The translations under genes were made by a program, and so were the position numbers. The notes below the pieces were generated by a model, which had not been told where the DNA came from, ran no database searches, and saw only the letters and a program-made list of their open reading frames with translations. Shown in pieces: positions 51,201 through 63,300 of a DNA stretch of 64,000 nucleotides. The DNA comes from Membranipora membranacea (Eukaryota > Bryozoa > Gymnolaemata > Cheilostomatida > Membraniporidae), in NCBI GenBank assembly GCA_914767715.1, contig OU612072.1:3660001-3724000 (forward strand). The letters are read 5' to 3'. Each line of letters opens with the position of its first letter. Position 1 is the first letter of the stretch.

Positions 51201-54200
51201 CTCTAAGCCCTGATGCTAGTCAAACAGTTTACCACGCTCTAGCATTTCCTGTATCCGCTCAATGATATTGATGTGCTGTGCTAAACATGAATATGACATC
51301 TGTTCGGTGTCTAACTTATAAATGTACAGGAGTACTCGTAAAGTACCCATCTGACACAGCTAATTGGTCTGATTGGTTTAACTTAGAAATCAGTCTTGTG
51401 AATAATTAGGAATAAGGATGGTGTATCTCACCGATCTACAACGTTGATATTTTTTCAGGGCAGAAAATTGAATAGAACTACTCAAAAAAAGCTGATGTTT
51501 GTCTTTTTTCAAGGCTCAAACTGCTGCAAGTGATATCCTATGGTTTCTATTATCAAACTGTCATATTCTGTGTTGAATAAGGCAATGAGATAAAAAAATT
51601 GGTAATACTGGTATACAGAATATTCCAGACCTATAACCATGCACACATAAGCATGTCATACAAAAGCTACCATGTCAGTTGGAATTTTGTATTGCAATTG
51701 ACATCAGATTACGTATTTTAGTATGAGGCTTGAGTAACTTAATTTTTTAATAGCGCCCTGGTAAACTGGCTTAACACCACTGTAGTGATTTAGGACTGAG
51801 GGGGCTGTGGGCGGGGGAGGGGACAGGAGGCTGAGGGGCACAGACTAGTGGGCTACTAGCATTCGTGGGAGAGAAAAATCTTTTCGATCATGTCATATCA
51901 GTAGTTGAATCTACTAGTGACATATTCATATGAAGGCAATGAAGTATGACATACTTTAAAATCAATATCGTAATGTGTGTGTTAGAAATCAGCTCTAATA
52001 AGATTATTACTATTTCTGTTTTTGCATCTGTTATGCACATTATGAATTATTGAACAATTCACTGGCATATAAAACCAATACTATCTCTCCAGCAGTCTTA
52101 ATTGATGCTCATATCTATCATTGGGCTACATTAATATTTGTGTGCAAAGTAAGTGTGCACTTGGATGTGGTACAGTGACGGTTCTATGAAGTACATATAG
52201 TCAATCTAAAGCGCATTGATACCACTTTTATTGTACATGGTTATTGCGGCTTGCCTCTTACATTAAAACCAATTTAGTCTGCATCCTCAGAAGTTTGTAA
52301 GACCTAACACAAATAGGACGCCGCCCCTCTGTATCATCTGAGATTGAGGTTCAGCTTTGCTAGTTGATTGTTGGATTAACCTTGTCACGGGATTAGCCGT
52401 CACAGCAATGGCCGCAAAAGCCGCTTGTCACAGCAATAGCCGCGTGACAAGGCTATTGCTGGATCACTATGTGCTGAGCAGACATTCCTGTTTTGGAGTC
52501 TCCCTTTCAGGTGCAGATCATTGATCATTATAACTTCCTCGGCTGGGGGTTATCAGCTGGGGGGGGGGGGGGGGTGGGAAGTGTCTGCAGCTCGGACTAT
52601 GTTTTATCAGACTCCGCCAATTCCTCAATGTTTATGACTAAGCATTAATCCCTTAGTAGGATTACAGTTGAAAAGAGTTTATGAGCATTAAAGAAATGGA
52701 GTGCAGCCTTCTTCTTGCTTGGACTTCATAGGCGGCGATTTAGCATCATTAACATACTAAGTTCAGGGCATTTACTGCAAGGTCTCCCCCATATTCCTAG
52801 ATCAACCTTACACTTAGAGTTAGAACACACATATAGCTCTATGCTGTGTGCTGGTTCTATTCATAGACTCTGAAAGTGCTGAACCTTCAGGCTAAACAGC
52901 CGGAGCATTTTGACTACACCTCATCTCTAACTTGAAGTCAAAGTACGAGAGATGCTGTTAATATTAATGAAGACTAACCTGCCATGTCTTACTGTGAAAT
53001 TATCCAGTTTCTAGAGTCAAGCAGGTGCTCCTTATTCTTATAGACACGTTACTGCCTGTCTTACAAGTATTTGCAGTGTCGATCCTTGCTGTCACTTTAA
53101 TCAATAAGGCTGTCATGAGCTAGTTAGCTTTTTCAGCCTGTTAGTGAGGCTTAATTCTATCAATCTAAGTAGTTGCTGTTTTCCTGCTCATCCAAACAAG
53201 AGACAATTTTCTGCCTCTGCTGCTTAAACATTGACACAGACAAAGCACTGCCCGGCATATGTCAATCGTAGGGCTTGTATGTGTAGCATGCCATTTATCA
53301 TTATTCACACTATTGATACCTTACTCTGAAGCTCTCACAAAAATCAATACAGATTTGCACACACCAGAAAATGGTTATTTTCTGGACACTTGTTTACACC
53401 TTGTTTTGCTCGGCTTGTTTGGGAGCTAATGCTTGATATCTTGGGTTAGGAGTATTGAGGAATAGAATTTTGCTGTAAAGGATGCCATGATCAACAACCA
53501 GTACACTTGCAGCGAATAAGTGGTCAGATACGAACATCGAACAATGAACTTAACCTTGGTTCATTGGATGTAGCTATTTTGTCAACTTGAAATAACCTAG
53601 CCTTTTGAAGCATATAAACATTATCATTTCCTCGGTACTCTTTGCAGTTTTCATCGCTGTCATCACTTCATCATTGAGGGGAACGAAAGGCAAATACCCG
53701 AAAATCAATATCAGGCAAAATGGTTGTTGTTCGCTCTTTAAAAATGAGCACACAACTCCAAAGCTTTTCTCAACTTGCAGTGAATATTCAGTGATGTGGT
53801 TCGTTGTGGGGATATCGGAATGCTAAGTTGTCATTTTTCTAGATATGTGTGGGAACTTGGAGACTTTGTGGTCGGTGACAGCCTATCCAATCTTATTTTA
53901 CTATTACCTGTCGCTGATATACCTGGTTGAGTTCAGGGCTGTAGTTTAGAAATTGTTGTAGAGGGGTTTGCTCTCCAACGCTTCCAAATACCGCTGGCTG
54001 GGAGGTTATGACAACAATTTAAGTCATAAAAACAATAAATGGAAATCCCAAAGAGGGTTTTTGACACTAATTTTGACATGTGTTACAAAACTTTATGGTT
54101 CTTAGTCCAATTTATACAGCTGTCTATGGTAGGCAGCACCTCCCTACCACCCCTAAAACTACATACTGAGCGTTAGTGATTTGATAAAGTTACTGCTAGA

Positions 54201-57200
54201 AAGTTCCACTCCTAGTGTTCTGTTACTAACATCAAACTGACTCTCGTTCACTGAAGTTTGATGTGTGCGACCTATTTTTCTCATAGGTTCCCTTATAATT
54301 CAATCAGAATGCTTACTGACCCCATTGAGACACATATTGCCTTATCAGAATGCTTACCAACACTCGTGGGGACTGAATCCGTACTGGCTGAGACAATAGA
54401 AGCAGGTCTTGCTTGGCTGTTTCTGTGTCTTTTGTCGTGAAATTGGATTAGAGCTGGAGCCTTGTTATCATTCATATCATTGTCTGAAAATATCAAAGTA
54501 ATGTTATGAGATACAGTTCTAAGAGTCTGACTAAATTTGACACAAAATATTATCTTTAAATCTTTCAGCAAATTATATTGTCTGTTCTTATTGTGACCGT
54601 AGTGAGCAGTAATTTTGCATAGACTGTAATTTTCTTGCTTTTGGCTGCTGTAACAAGCTTTCTAGATTCTTGAGTTCGAAATTCGGAGATGGTTGACCCT
54701 ACATTGGCAGGACCTGTTCATTGCAACATAGGATTCAGACTATCTATAGTAAGTTTGGTTGTTGCCACACTAATTGAACCTTATCGGGTATAATACTGAT
54801 TTAAATTAAAAAAGCTTATATTTAAGGGTTCACAGATTATTAATTACCTTCGCTTGCTCCATCCCCAGCAGCTCGGACTTCTTCTGTGGACAGATTCCCT
54901 CTGATTGTGTCAGACGGAGCACACACGGGTTGCTCTTTTGTTGAGGAGGTAGAATGTGTTTTTTGTTTAGGGGTTGGCTTAGCAGCTTTGTGCTTTACGA
55001 CTGTGTTAGGTTTTGTGGTCATTGCTTCAGCAGGCTTTTCTGTTTTTGACGACTTCTTTGCTCTCTTCGACTATTAAATAAATAGAGAATTGATTGTATA
55101 AACATCGTGTGTCAGTGTGGTGGCATCAAAAAACTCCGTAAATACTCAACTGATCAAATGAAATTAATGACAAGAATAATGGTTCTTAAAATATTCAAAA
55201 AACACTTTAAACCTGCATCATGAGAATTTTGATGGCAAAAGATGGTTATTTTGGGATGCAACAAAACAAGTGGAGTAAGTTCCACTATTGTAACTAAGCT
55301 TTACTTACCGGGGAAGATAATTTCTCTGTATTTTTCTTTGTGGATGGTTTTGAGGTATTTAATGTTGAGTCAGTAGCTGATGCAGCACTTTTCTCACTGG
55401 TAGTTGTAGGCACTTTCTTTTGTCCTAGAAAACATACAAATTTGGTAATTTTTAATACTTAAGCTATCGCAATATTTGATTAAAAGTAAGGGCATCGGCA
55501 GGTATTCAAATTTGAGCAAACTTAATCCGCAGGCTAATAAATCAGTCCGAGGAGCGCATAAAATAATTTACTATCCGATGGAAATGTAAAACACATTCTG
55601 TCATCTATAGATCTGAAGATCAATCAGTTCTGGGCTATGATCAGATAAATAATCTGAGCAATAATTCTCACCAGGTTTAGGACTCATATGGCTAGCTGGT
55701 TTTCTCACTGGAGGTTTAGTAATTTTTTTCTTCACGACTGCTGGTTTTTCATCTGAAAAACACGAAACTGAAATTTGAAGGTTCTCAAGTCTTCTTGAGA
55801 AAAAAGAGTAGCAACGATCGTTCAGAGGGTAGAATTACACAAATTGTAGATATAGGACTATGAGTCAATGGACCATGTGGCTGAAGACTACCCCCCCCCC
55901 CCTCTTCCCCTTCCTTGAAGATTGAGGGATTATGCATGCTCAGCTGATATTGCAGATAAACCAGGTATCATGACTATGCAATTTCTAATCATAATAATGA
56001 TAACCAAAGATTTGAATTATTAAAGGCCATGATATTACTTATTTACAACTCATCTCATCCCTGGCATTGTTCATTCAAGGGCATGCAATTTCTCGTTTGA
56101 TGATAAACTAGTTAAGGTCATGAGAGTTAACTTTGTCGCTAATTGAGGTTTTAAACCTGGGGATGGCTGTTCAGATGTTTCGGTGTCTCCATTATTCTTA
56201 GTCAGATTTTTCTCAAGCAGTCGCCTTCTCTCACTCCCCTTCTTTGACACACGTGTCTTCTTATTAGACTTAGCCTTAATGCTTGGTGGAGGTGGGCGGG
56301 CAGGTGGGAGATTCTTTCCATCTATAGGTAACAGATCCCCAGCTGCAAGAAAACAACCTATCCATTCTTAATACACAGGCTATCTATACTGCAACTAGCA
56401 CTGAGAATAAGGCAAGAGGTCATTGGCCTGAAAAGGCATTGACAATGACAAATATCATGATAAAGGTGAGAATACATCTGCTGACGAAACTCACTTTTAT
56501 AACCAACACCGACCCACAGTTTGTTTGCACAACATACTGCTGAAGACCTGACATATTTACTCTGTCATACTTAATAAACACTGTGATGACAATGAATTTT
56601 ACTTTATGAGTGACGAAACACCCACAAGCTACAAAAAATGTGATAGCCTCATCAAAACATTCTTGTGCTCTTTTAGAAAGTGATGCATTGCATTGTGGGA
56701 ATGCTGACAAAATTTTTATATTTTGAGGGACTTTAATAATAGTCTGAGCATAATACAATAATAGATCAAACAATCTGTTCAGTGCGCTATCGACTCTATC
56801 AGTATCAGTATTGTGCAATGTAAAACAAGATGAAGCAATTCCCAAGATGTGAGTGAAGGTGAGGTAATATTATGTCATGGTCATCCGAAATATGCTTTAG
56901 TTATGATATCATCACCAGGCTAGTGATGGTACTATTTGATTATCAATCTCTACATGCGTATTTCATTTCTTTATTGGTTTTCGCAACTGCGGTTTTTTCT
57001 CACAAGAATTTGCGTGGTAAACATTGATATGATTTCATGGTACTTGCTGCATTTGTCCTTTGACTTAACAGGATGATTTTGCCCCACACTGTATAATGTC
57101 TAGTGAAAATTGTTTTTATGCCAGAAATCTTCAAACAGTGTTAATGATTATACCTAATGACAGTCTCTTGCATCTTCAGGTCAATCTCAATTCAAACTGA

Positions 57201-57539
57201 GAATGGAATTAGCAGATGCGAAAACTCGCATACAACATTTAACGGGGTACAAAAAGGAAAGGTGCCACCTCACATAATGGGCAAGCGTAGCCTTGTCAGA
57301 CGCATACTTTGTAGGTTTACTCCCCAAACCAAAAAGTATCCGCGTGACGAGACAAGCGCCATAAATCTCATACCAGTTTCAGCTGTCGGAGCCTCAGGCT
57401 CTGATACATCCCCGATCTCATCAGACAGCGCCTCGTCAGAGTACAGTGTGAAATCGCTGCCGCTCAGTGAGGAGATTTCATCATCGGCTGGATCTGTATG
57501 GTCATGAGATGATAAAGTGGATGTTACGGCAGAGGCCAT
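33244..57539 (-). CDS. STON: Stonin-type endocytic adaptor (stoned B / UNC-41 / STON family), 32 coding exons
   Basis: Stonins link AP-2/clathrin coats to synaptotagmin-type cargo at the plasma membrane. Exons: 57539-57374, 56342-56157, 55752-55672, 55424-55309, 55070-54848, 54483-54358, 50719-50641, 50013-49844, 48936-48668, 48032-47858, 47719-47279, 46405-45732, 45268-45127, 44175-44029, 43620-43466, 43300-43180, 42969-42781, 42460-42227, 41885-41774, 41491-41367, 41091-40909, 40501-40275, 38712-38569, 38207-38074, 37146-37002, 36676-36494, 35632-35551, 35174-34979, 34642-34513, 34208-34018, 33710-33598, 33320-33244. Phases fit throughout: 1,911 aa. Residues 1-1250 are disordered, Lys/Pro/Ser-rich, with DLL motifs (three near 600-675), DPF (about 810) and NPF (about 1175). 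The stonin domain starts at 'GHGWKMLI' (about 1260); the mu-homology domain covers about 1420-1785 ('SFVPLDGSKFEFMRFRYR', 'PIPEVWVYKFRVEK', 'SVVWRVDKLPRFNE'). An unusual 126-aa acidic tail follows. An acceptor before the first ATG allows a 5' UTR intron. Confidence 0.92.
35687..35978 (-). mobile_element. tRNA-derived SINE (family B), minus-strand half of a head-to-head pair
   Basis: The minus-strand 5' end near 35978 has an A box (TATAGCTCAGTATTAG) and a B box (GGGTTCGAGACC). The body with TCATTGATC-type spacer follows, and the distal block GAGGCCATAACTTCCTCAAT ... CAAACAAAGTCTAT ends at 35687. It lies in the stonin intron between 35551-35632 and 36494-36676. Confidence 0.75.
35981..36311 (+). 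mobile_element. tRNA-derived SINE (family B), plus-strand half of the pair
   Basis: The plus-strand head GTCCAAGTGGCGTGATGGTA (A box) and GGGTTCAATTC (B box) is followed by the same body and the distal block AGTTTGAGAGGCCATAACTT ... GCAGCCTCAAACAAAGTCTT. Distal 130 bp are nearly identical to the minus-strand partner; heads and middles are more diverged. Confidence 0.75.
37147..38073. other. Stonin intron without recognised element
   Basis: An open minus-strand frame at 37253-37456 looks exon-like at first, but codon phases of the flanking exons join directly without it. Nothing else is supported. Confidence 0.4.
38283..38365. repeat. GTGTTGGCTC-family short palindromic element
   Basis: TTAGCCAATGTGTTGGCTCTGATC is mirrored by ATCAGAGCTAACACATAGGC about 40 bp later. 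It lies in a stonin intron. Confidence 0.7.
38900..39300 (-). mobile_element. LINE fragment: reverse transcriptase catalytic region, frameshifted
   Basis: The minus strand encodes 'FVNDLVNSAPQLEYILFADD', with the FADDT catalytic motif, then 'IFSSDPKILKENFIKIEQW'. After a frameshift it continues as 'LLNTKKTLQVLFKAP' and 'TKFLGLEIDSNITFKNHV', the segments that follow the catalytic motif in CR1/jockey-type RTs. Frameshifts and stops make it inactive. It lies in the stonin intron between 38712 and 40275, in the sense orientation of the host gene. Confidence 0.8.
40738..40800. repeat. GTGTTGGCTC-family short palindromic element
   Basis: TTCTGATTGGTTGGGTAAC is followed by CCAACCAATTAGAGCCAACA and CATTGGCT. 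The arms pair around CTCCCC. It lies in a stonin intron. Confidence 0.7.
44176..45126. other. Stonin intron without recognised element
   Basis: Nothing supported beyond splice sites. The plus-strand frame at 44811-45038 has no signature and no splice support. Confidence 0.4.
46406..47278. other. Stonin intron without recognised element
   Basis: No repeat or RNA gene that I can support. Confidence 0.4.
51798..51854 (+). repeat. G-rich hairpin element, degenerate copy 5
   Basis: Carries GAGGGGGCTGTGGGCGGGGG and GAGGGGCACAGACTAG; the core is weaker than in copies 1-3. Confidence 0.4.
52385..52465 (+). repeat. Short tandem/inverted repeat with GTCACAGCAATRGCCGC unit
   Basis: GTCACAGCAATGGCCGC and GTCACAGCAATAGCCGC occur about 33 bp apart. 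They are flanked by CCTTGTCACG and CGTGACAAGG, which can pair as a stem. Confidence 0.65.
52540..52605 (+). repeat. G-rich element, degenerate copy 6 with long G run
   Basis: GGCTGGGGGTTATCAGCTGG is followed by a run of about 16 G and then GTGTCTGCAGCTCGGACTATG. It resembles the 3' half of the G-rich family. Confidence 0.35.
55891..55920 (-). repeat. C run and CTCTTCCCCTTCC tract, possible inverted G-rich copy
   Basis: Twelve C followed by CTCTTCCCCTTCCTTG. A very similar arrangement occurs at 57763-57794. Read on the minus strand both resemble the GGAAGGGG-G-run part of the G-rich family. Confidence 0.35.
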
Positions 57540-60304
57540 GTTTGCTTTGAGCTATTAAAGAAGCTCCATTAGTGTCATCTAGATCCGGCTGAAAAATTAA
57601 AGTCTATATCGATAACAATTCTGAAGAGGGTTTAATGACAACTAATTCAAATCAAAGGAATAGCTATTTTGATTTCCTGCCCACTGCAAGAGATAAAATC
57701 TTGAACTGCAGCTTTCTTTGGTTCTGCTACATTCACAAGCACAATACATTGTGATGAGCCTTCCCCCCCCCCCCATTCTTCCCCTTCCGGCTTTGTTGTA
57801 CTTTCATAGTGAAATCTTATCCATATGTGAGCTATAAAGCACCATGTTCACAGTTTAATGATATCTAATTGTGAATCGTGTAGAACCATGTCTATCCACC
57901 ATCCTGTCACTTACATATATAGTTGCTAGAGTCGATCTTATAAAGTACCCTTTGCTGTAGAACAGTTGCGACAGCTTGACTGTAAAGCAATTCTCTATAA
58001 TCCGCTAGGTTCTGGCAGCGATAACTCTGTCATATACCTATATCTCAATAATTAAACTGTCACACGAAGGAGAAATTTGAATGGAGCAGATGTTGTATGA
58101 TAGTTTCAATGCTGTCAACAAAGCTGCCAAGAATATGACTCACTAGAAGCTAGCTATCACAATACTATCATATCATAACAATCACAATCAGAGCGCACAT
58201 TTGGTTATACACATGAGACACCCAGATCAAACTAAGGCGATTGTGTCCCTTATTATGTATATTGATTTTCTTGCTGAATTACAAATGAAGCTATCATACA
58301 GCTAATCAATGGTCTATTATAAAGCAGTTATTATATATAGTGCGGACAACTTCATAGCTAACAATACAAACAACCACTATAATAATTATAGATCAAGTCA
58401 TTGATTTTTTAAAGACTTTGAAAGTAGACCAGAAAAGTATACAGCACAGCATGGATAAGATTTATCTGTCAATATCTTCTATGTGCAGACAACTTGGAAA
58501 TAAAAAAGTGTTCTTTAATTAATTTTCAATCTCAAGTTTTCGATCTGCAACAATATCAATATAATTACTTTTTACAAACATAATTAATTCATACTCAGTC
58601 GATCTGTCTCATTTGCACCAGATAAATCTTGTTATCACACTGCTTGGGGTTGTTGGTGTCCGAGATATGCTCTGATTACTCTTCAGCTAGATAACCACAG
58701 GCACCATCACAAGGAGTAATATTTAGCCGGTATATTAGTTTGTAATTTATTTTTTTAACCTAGATGAGAAGATCTGGCGTATTAGGGCAGTGTTGTTTTA
58801 TCATAGCCTACAAATCAAAGAGTTATTTTCTCTTTTTTTGGTAAAGGATAACTCCAAATCTAATGTGAACCAACAGTATTTTATCTATTTTCTTCAGAAA
58901 TTACCACTTTTGTGCACTCATCATATTACTTAGCAGAAACTCTTAGTTTAGTCATGTTTATCCACACCTATCTGTTCCCTTAACTGTGAGATGGATGTAC
59001 AGTGCATGTTAAACGCGTTCCCACAATGTGTGACTAACCTGGGACTCTCAGGAAGATTAGCTAATCTCATAATTTGTCTCATTCCTAATCCAGGAATCGC
59101 ATTGTTGTTTTGGCAGCTTAGCATTTACACAGTCTCTCTACCCTGCCAAAATAACCAGCTTGTCAAGAACTGGTCCCGCTCTCACAGTTATTGAAATTGG
59201 AAACCAGCGTATGTTGAAAAGAGTGATATTCCCATGATGCACAAATCATTAATTCAATTGATCATAGCTATCCAGTCATACAGGTAAGAGAAATGGTGTA
59301 CTGGTTTCGTGAACACAAATTTTCTTTCTAAGTACATTTTGCTATATCATGGTCGGGAAGCTTCTTTGTTTTCTAAACTTGGGACCTAGAAAAGAGCTGT
59401 TTAGTCGGTTGAGATCATCAGACGATTACAGGTACAATGACCTTCTCCAGGGTCGATTTCTCAGCCTAATCTCCTGATGTCAAACTGTGTGTAGTCTATC
59501 ACTAGGGTGGAAAAGTCTGATATATTGTGATGAAGCTGCCATTCTTCTACTTTCCGTAGGGTAATTATGTGTATTATCATGTGAAACTGACCAATAAGAG
59601 ATCGGAATGGCTTCTAGCCTTCTTTGAACGACTACTTAAAAGCTCCATACAAGTATTAATCCTAAGAAAAGTAAAACTTTGTATCGTCACTTTGAATTTA
59701 CTTGGGCTAATCTCACAGGTTTCAGACTAATTAGGTAATTGTATTTTGATATTTTGAAAAGGAAAGATTGAGATCAACGGGTAATAAAACGTGTAATATC
59801 AAGGGTGCAACTGCTCCATAGAGCATTGACAAAGGTTTAGCTAAGGTGTCAATGCTTTGAAAACAAATAAGATTTTGGCCACATGGGCTGATTATTGTAA
59901 TACAGTGTGCAAATATAATATTACAAAAATAATAGTGCCGCATGAAACAATAACTTTGGAAACCATACAGCAATTATGTAAATGTACTATACATCAGAAG
60001 CCTGGGCCTAGGTTTTGTGGGAATCGTTTAATGTGCGCTATAATGCCTACCCCATAAATACTGGAGAAGTGGGACCAAATAATTAAAAATGAAAAATAGA
60101 ACTAAATTTTTAACTCAGACAGTCAAGCCAATGTGGCTGAAAATAGAATATATGCTACCTTCGATATTATATGCTTAGATTCCAATTAAAACTCATTACT
60201 ATTCCGGTGATCATAAATCTTACATGTCCTGTCTTTCCTGAGCATATTCAGAGCATCATTTGTGATCTTCGATCTTATTCCCCTTAGCGTTTTTACTTTG
60301 ATGG
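57540..60304. other. Intergenic region upstream of stonin
   Basis: Should contain the stonin promoter, possibly with a 5' UTR exon ending before an acceptor at about 57551, and the 3' UTR of the next minus-strand gene. I see no supported coding exon. A C run with CTTCCCCTTCC lies at 57763-57794. Confidence 0.4.
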
Positions 60305-63300
60305 TCAGTAGTAGTAATCCCCACCTACTGGCGTGTCGAACATGTTCACAGATGCTGCATTGACCGGCCGGTCGTTTGAAGCGTGATAAATGTTCTTTAT
60401 ATTTGAGGGAGGAGGTGCATTCGGTGGTCGAGGCATCAGGTGGGACGGTGGATGAGGCATCATACCTGGAGTTAACGTTCATTTTCATTAGTACAAATAA
60501 CATGACAGACAAGACAAAGACTAGATGGATCATAAACATTACAACTGGACACAGAGAACATGAAAAGGCCTGTTTTACTGTTGATCGGAATGTTGCAATG
60601 AATTCTGGCTCTTAACTGAATCAAATGCAGCGAATTGATTGGTGGTAGAATTCCACTTTACAAAGGAAGGGAGTATGACATGACATAGACATAATTATAG
60701 GCTGACAGATCCAACACAACTTAGATATTGGGTTTCAACCTAGAAAGAAAACATACAGAAACAAACGACAAAACCTTATGGTTATCACAGAGGACAGATT
60801 TTGATGTGCATGTTTTTTTAACAAGTGTGCCTATCATTGGTTTAGTTTGTACCGGGTATACGTATAATGGTTATATCCTGCATGTTAACTGTGGCTTTAT
60901 TAATAGGGGGTTGGAGTGGTATATCTGTAATTTTTGTTGCTTCTGTTTTGTACATGTTTTTGTTTGCTTTCGGAGCAGGCGAACGTGGAGGCTTAGGGGT
61001 AAAGCCATTATTAGCTGAAATCAAAAATAATATTGGCGGGTTATCTTCTAGCATGGACAGGCATTTTTTATCAGTTATAATATTACTTATATAAATTGGG
61101 CAGAACTTGAAAAAACTGTCAGGATCGAGAGTCTTACATTTGACCAAATATATTCGGCACTGTACATTCTAAGCCTGTATCACACTATTTGTTTGAAGGT
61201 GTCTTTGGATTTTTAAACACATTGAAACTCACAATAAACCATGGCTAGCCGCCGGTTCCTAAGTGAAATATGGAATGTCTATCAATTAATTCAATGCAGA
61301 TTGAGGTTTTTGGTTATTCAACACCGACAGAGAATCATGCGCTGTTGAGATTGATATGAGCAAAGACATTTGACCTGCTGTCAAGAAGATATTCTTGGTG
61401 TAACATCCTCAAAAACACATGACCCTGTGTACACTCAAAGCTTAAACTTACCATTTAATGTTGGTGCGCTTCTGCTCCGCTCCATTCCACGGCCGATTCT
61501 CCCAAGTTTGCCATTGTTATTATTGCCGGAGCGTTTTCTGGCCTGCCCGGCCATAACGAGTGTTTCTGATCCACCGGAGCTCAGGTTAGCCAGTGAGGTA
61601 CTATTGGTTGTCATAAGATTACTCTGTTGTTGAGCCTGTTTAACAGGTGGAGGCGCCTCCGTTATCGAAGACTGTGAAGATCCGTTATAACTGGCACTAA
61701 CTGATACAGGATTCCCTTGTGAATAACTCATCTTTGCTTTGAGTGTTGGGAAATCGTCTTTCCTGAAATATTGGCATGCATGAAACTTATTGCATACCTT
61801 GAAAGAAAGAACTACCAAAGCAAGTTATTTGGATTATTTTATTTGTAAGGCAGATAAGGATCTTACTTAATAAATCTACACAAACCAAAAGTCATTCAAC
61901 ATTTTTGTTCTTTAGTCCTTTCATGAGTACAGTTTGCGGGCCTTTGGTCATAGGCAACTACTGTGTTGATTGCATACTAGGTACACTAATAGAACTGCTT
62001 TCTTATTGAAAAGATAAGTTCATGTTTGAGGGAGGTCGATCAATTTGTCAACTTAAAATCATAAAACTATATCTCCACAGTCTGCTTACTTTTTTTGTCC
62101 AGATTTGAGTTCCATTAGAGCTCTGTCTATGATCTCCAGGAAATGCCAGGCGGTCTCGCCTTTCTTCTGACTAGCTCGTTCTAACTGCTCCTTCTGATGT
62201 TCTATCTCACTGCATACCTGATCACTGAAGTGAAAGAGAGTGTAGGAATCTAAACTTACCACCAGACATTAGATTAGAGATTTCATGGCTTATCATATCC
62301 CATGATGCTCTTTTTGCAAACAAGGTTATACTACGCCCTCCCTTACTTCCTAACTTTGAAGATGCTATTTAATGTAAAGCAAAAGCTGAACCAACTCAAC
62401 TTATTTTTACTCGTTTGAATCAGATTGAAACTGATTGTCTTGCTTATTGAGGAATAGGAGCTGGCACAGTTGTTGAGAGCACCCGTCTTTAGAGTGCAAG
62501 TGTTTAAGGTCGTGGATTCCAATCTCACAGCAGTCAACTGACTACCGGTATTTGTTGGACCCCTAGGTGTGCTCCGATCTGCCTACAAACTCCATTTGGC
62601 GCAGATAGTGCCACCTCACCCTGAAGGCACCCACTAATTCACTGCCTATTCCTCGAAATGTGGTAAGTGAAGAATCCTGTGGTTTAACCATTATTTAACT
62701 AACCTCATAGGAGTTCTGACATCATCTAGCAGAGTGAGCAGATTAGCACACATTCTGGTAACTAGAGATCTGTCAAGATGATTACTACCGGAGGTTCCTG
62801 TGTTACGTAATAAAGAGTTCTGTCGCCTAATTATATCCTGTGTGACATAAAATATATAGTGTCTTAGATAATCGATGGGAACTTGCCTTACTCAATTGGG
62901 CATGTTGATAGGTTAATTCCTCGATGAAATACTTTTAATTAATATCAATGTTAACACATGAGAATGACCTGACCTTTCTAAATAATATAGGCTTGAAATA
63001 ACATTGCATTGTGGGAATCTCACATCTTAAATAAAAGTATCATACCAGAAAAAGTATCCAAAACCATCACCGCTTCAACATTTACATTTTGCATCCATAT
63101 ATCTCCACAGATGATCTTTCAAAGAATTTACAACACCAAGCTAGTGGATGACCCCACATTATGGATTGAAAGAAAATGGATGCCAATAACAGACCTTGAG
63201 ATGGAGGATATCAGCTTTTAGTTGAGTATTATCAGCTTCTAGTTGTCTATGCGTTGTTATATCTGTGACCACCCCGTCACATAATGATTCATAGTGCTTT

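Larger units (their letters stand above)
50720..54357. other. Largest stonin intron (3.6 kb)
   Basis: Separates the N-terminal Lys/Pro-rich exons from the rest. It contains two degenerate G-rich elements and a short tandem repeat near 52390-52460 but no supported exon. The flanking phases join directly (G|AA, giving 'TSVELMESS'). Confidence 0.6.

Noticed and set aside
57157-57507. Plus-strand 116-codon frame
   Set aside because: It is antisense to stonin coding exon 1, whose phase and start context fit the gene.
59731-60057. Overlapping frames on both strands upstream of stonin
   Set aside because: They are opposite-strand shadows in AT-rich sequence with no recognised motif.
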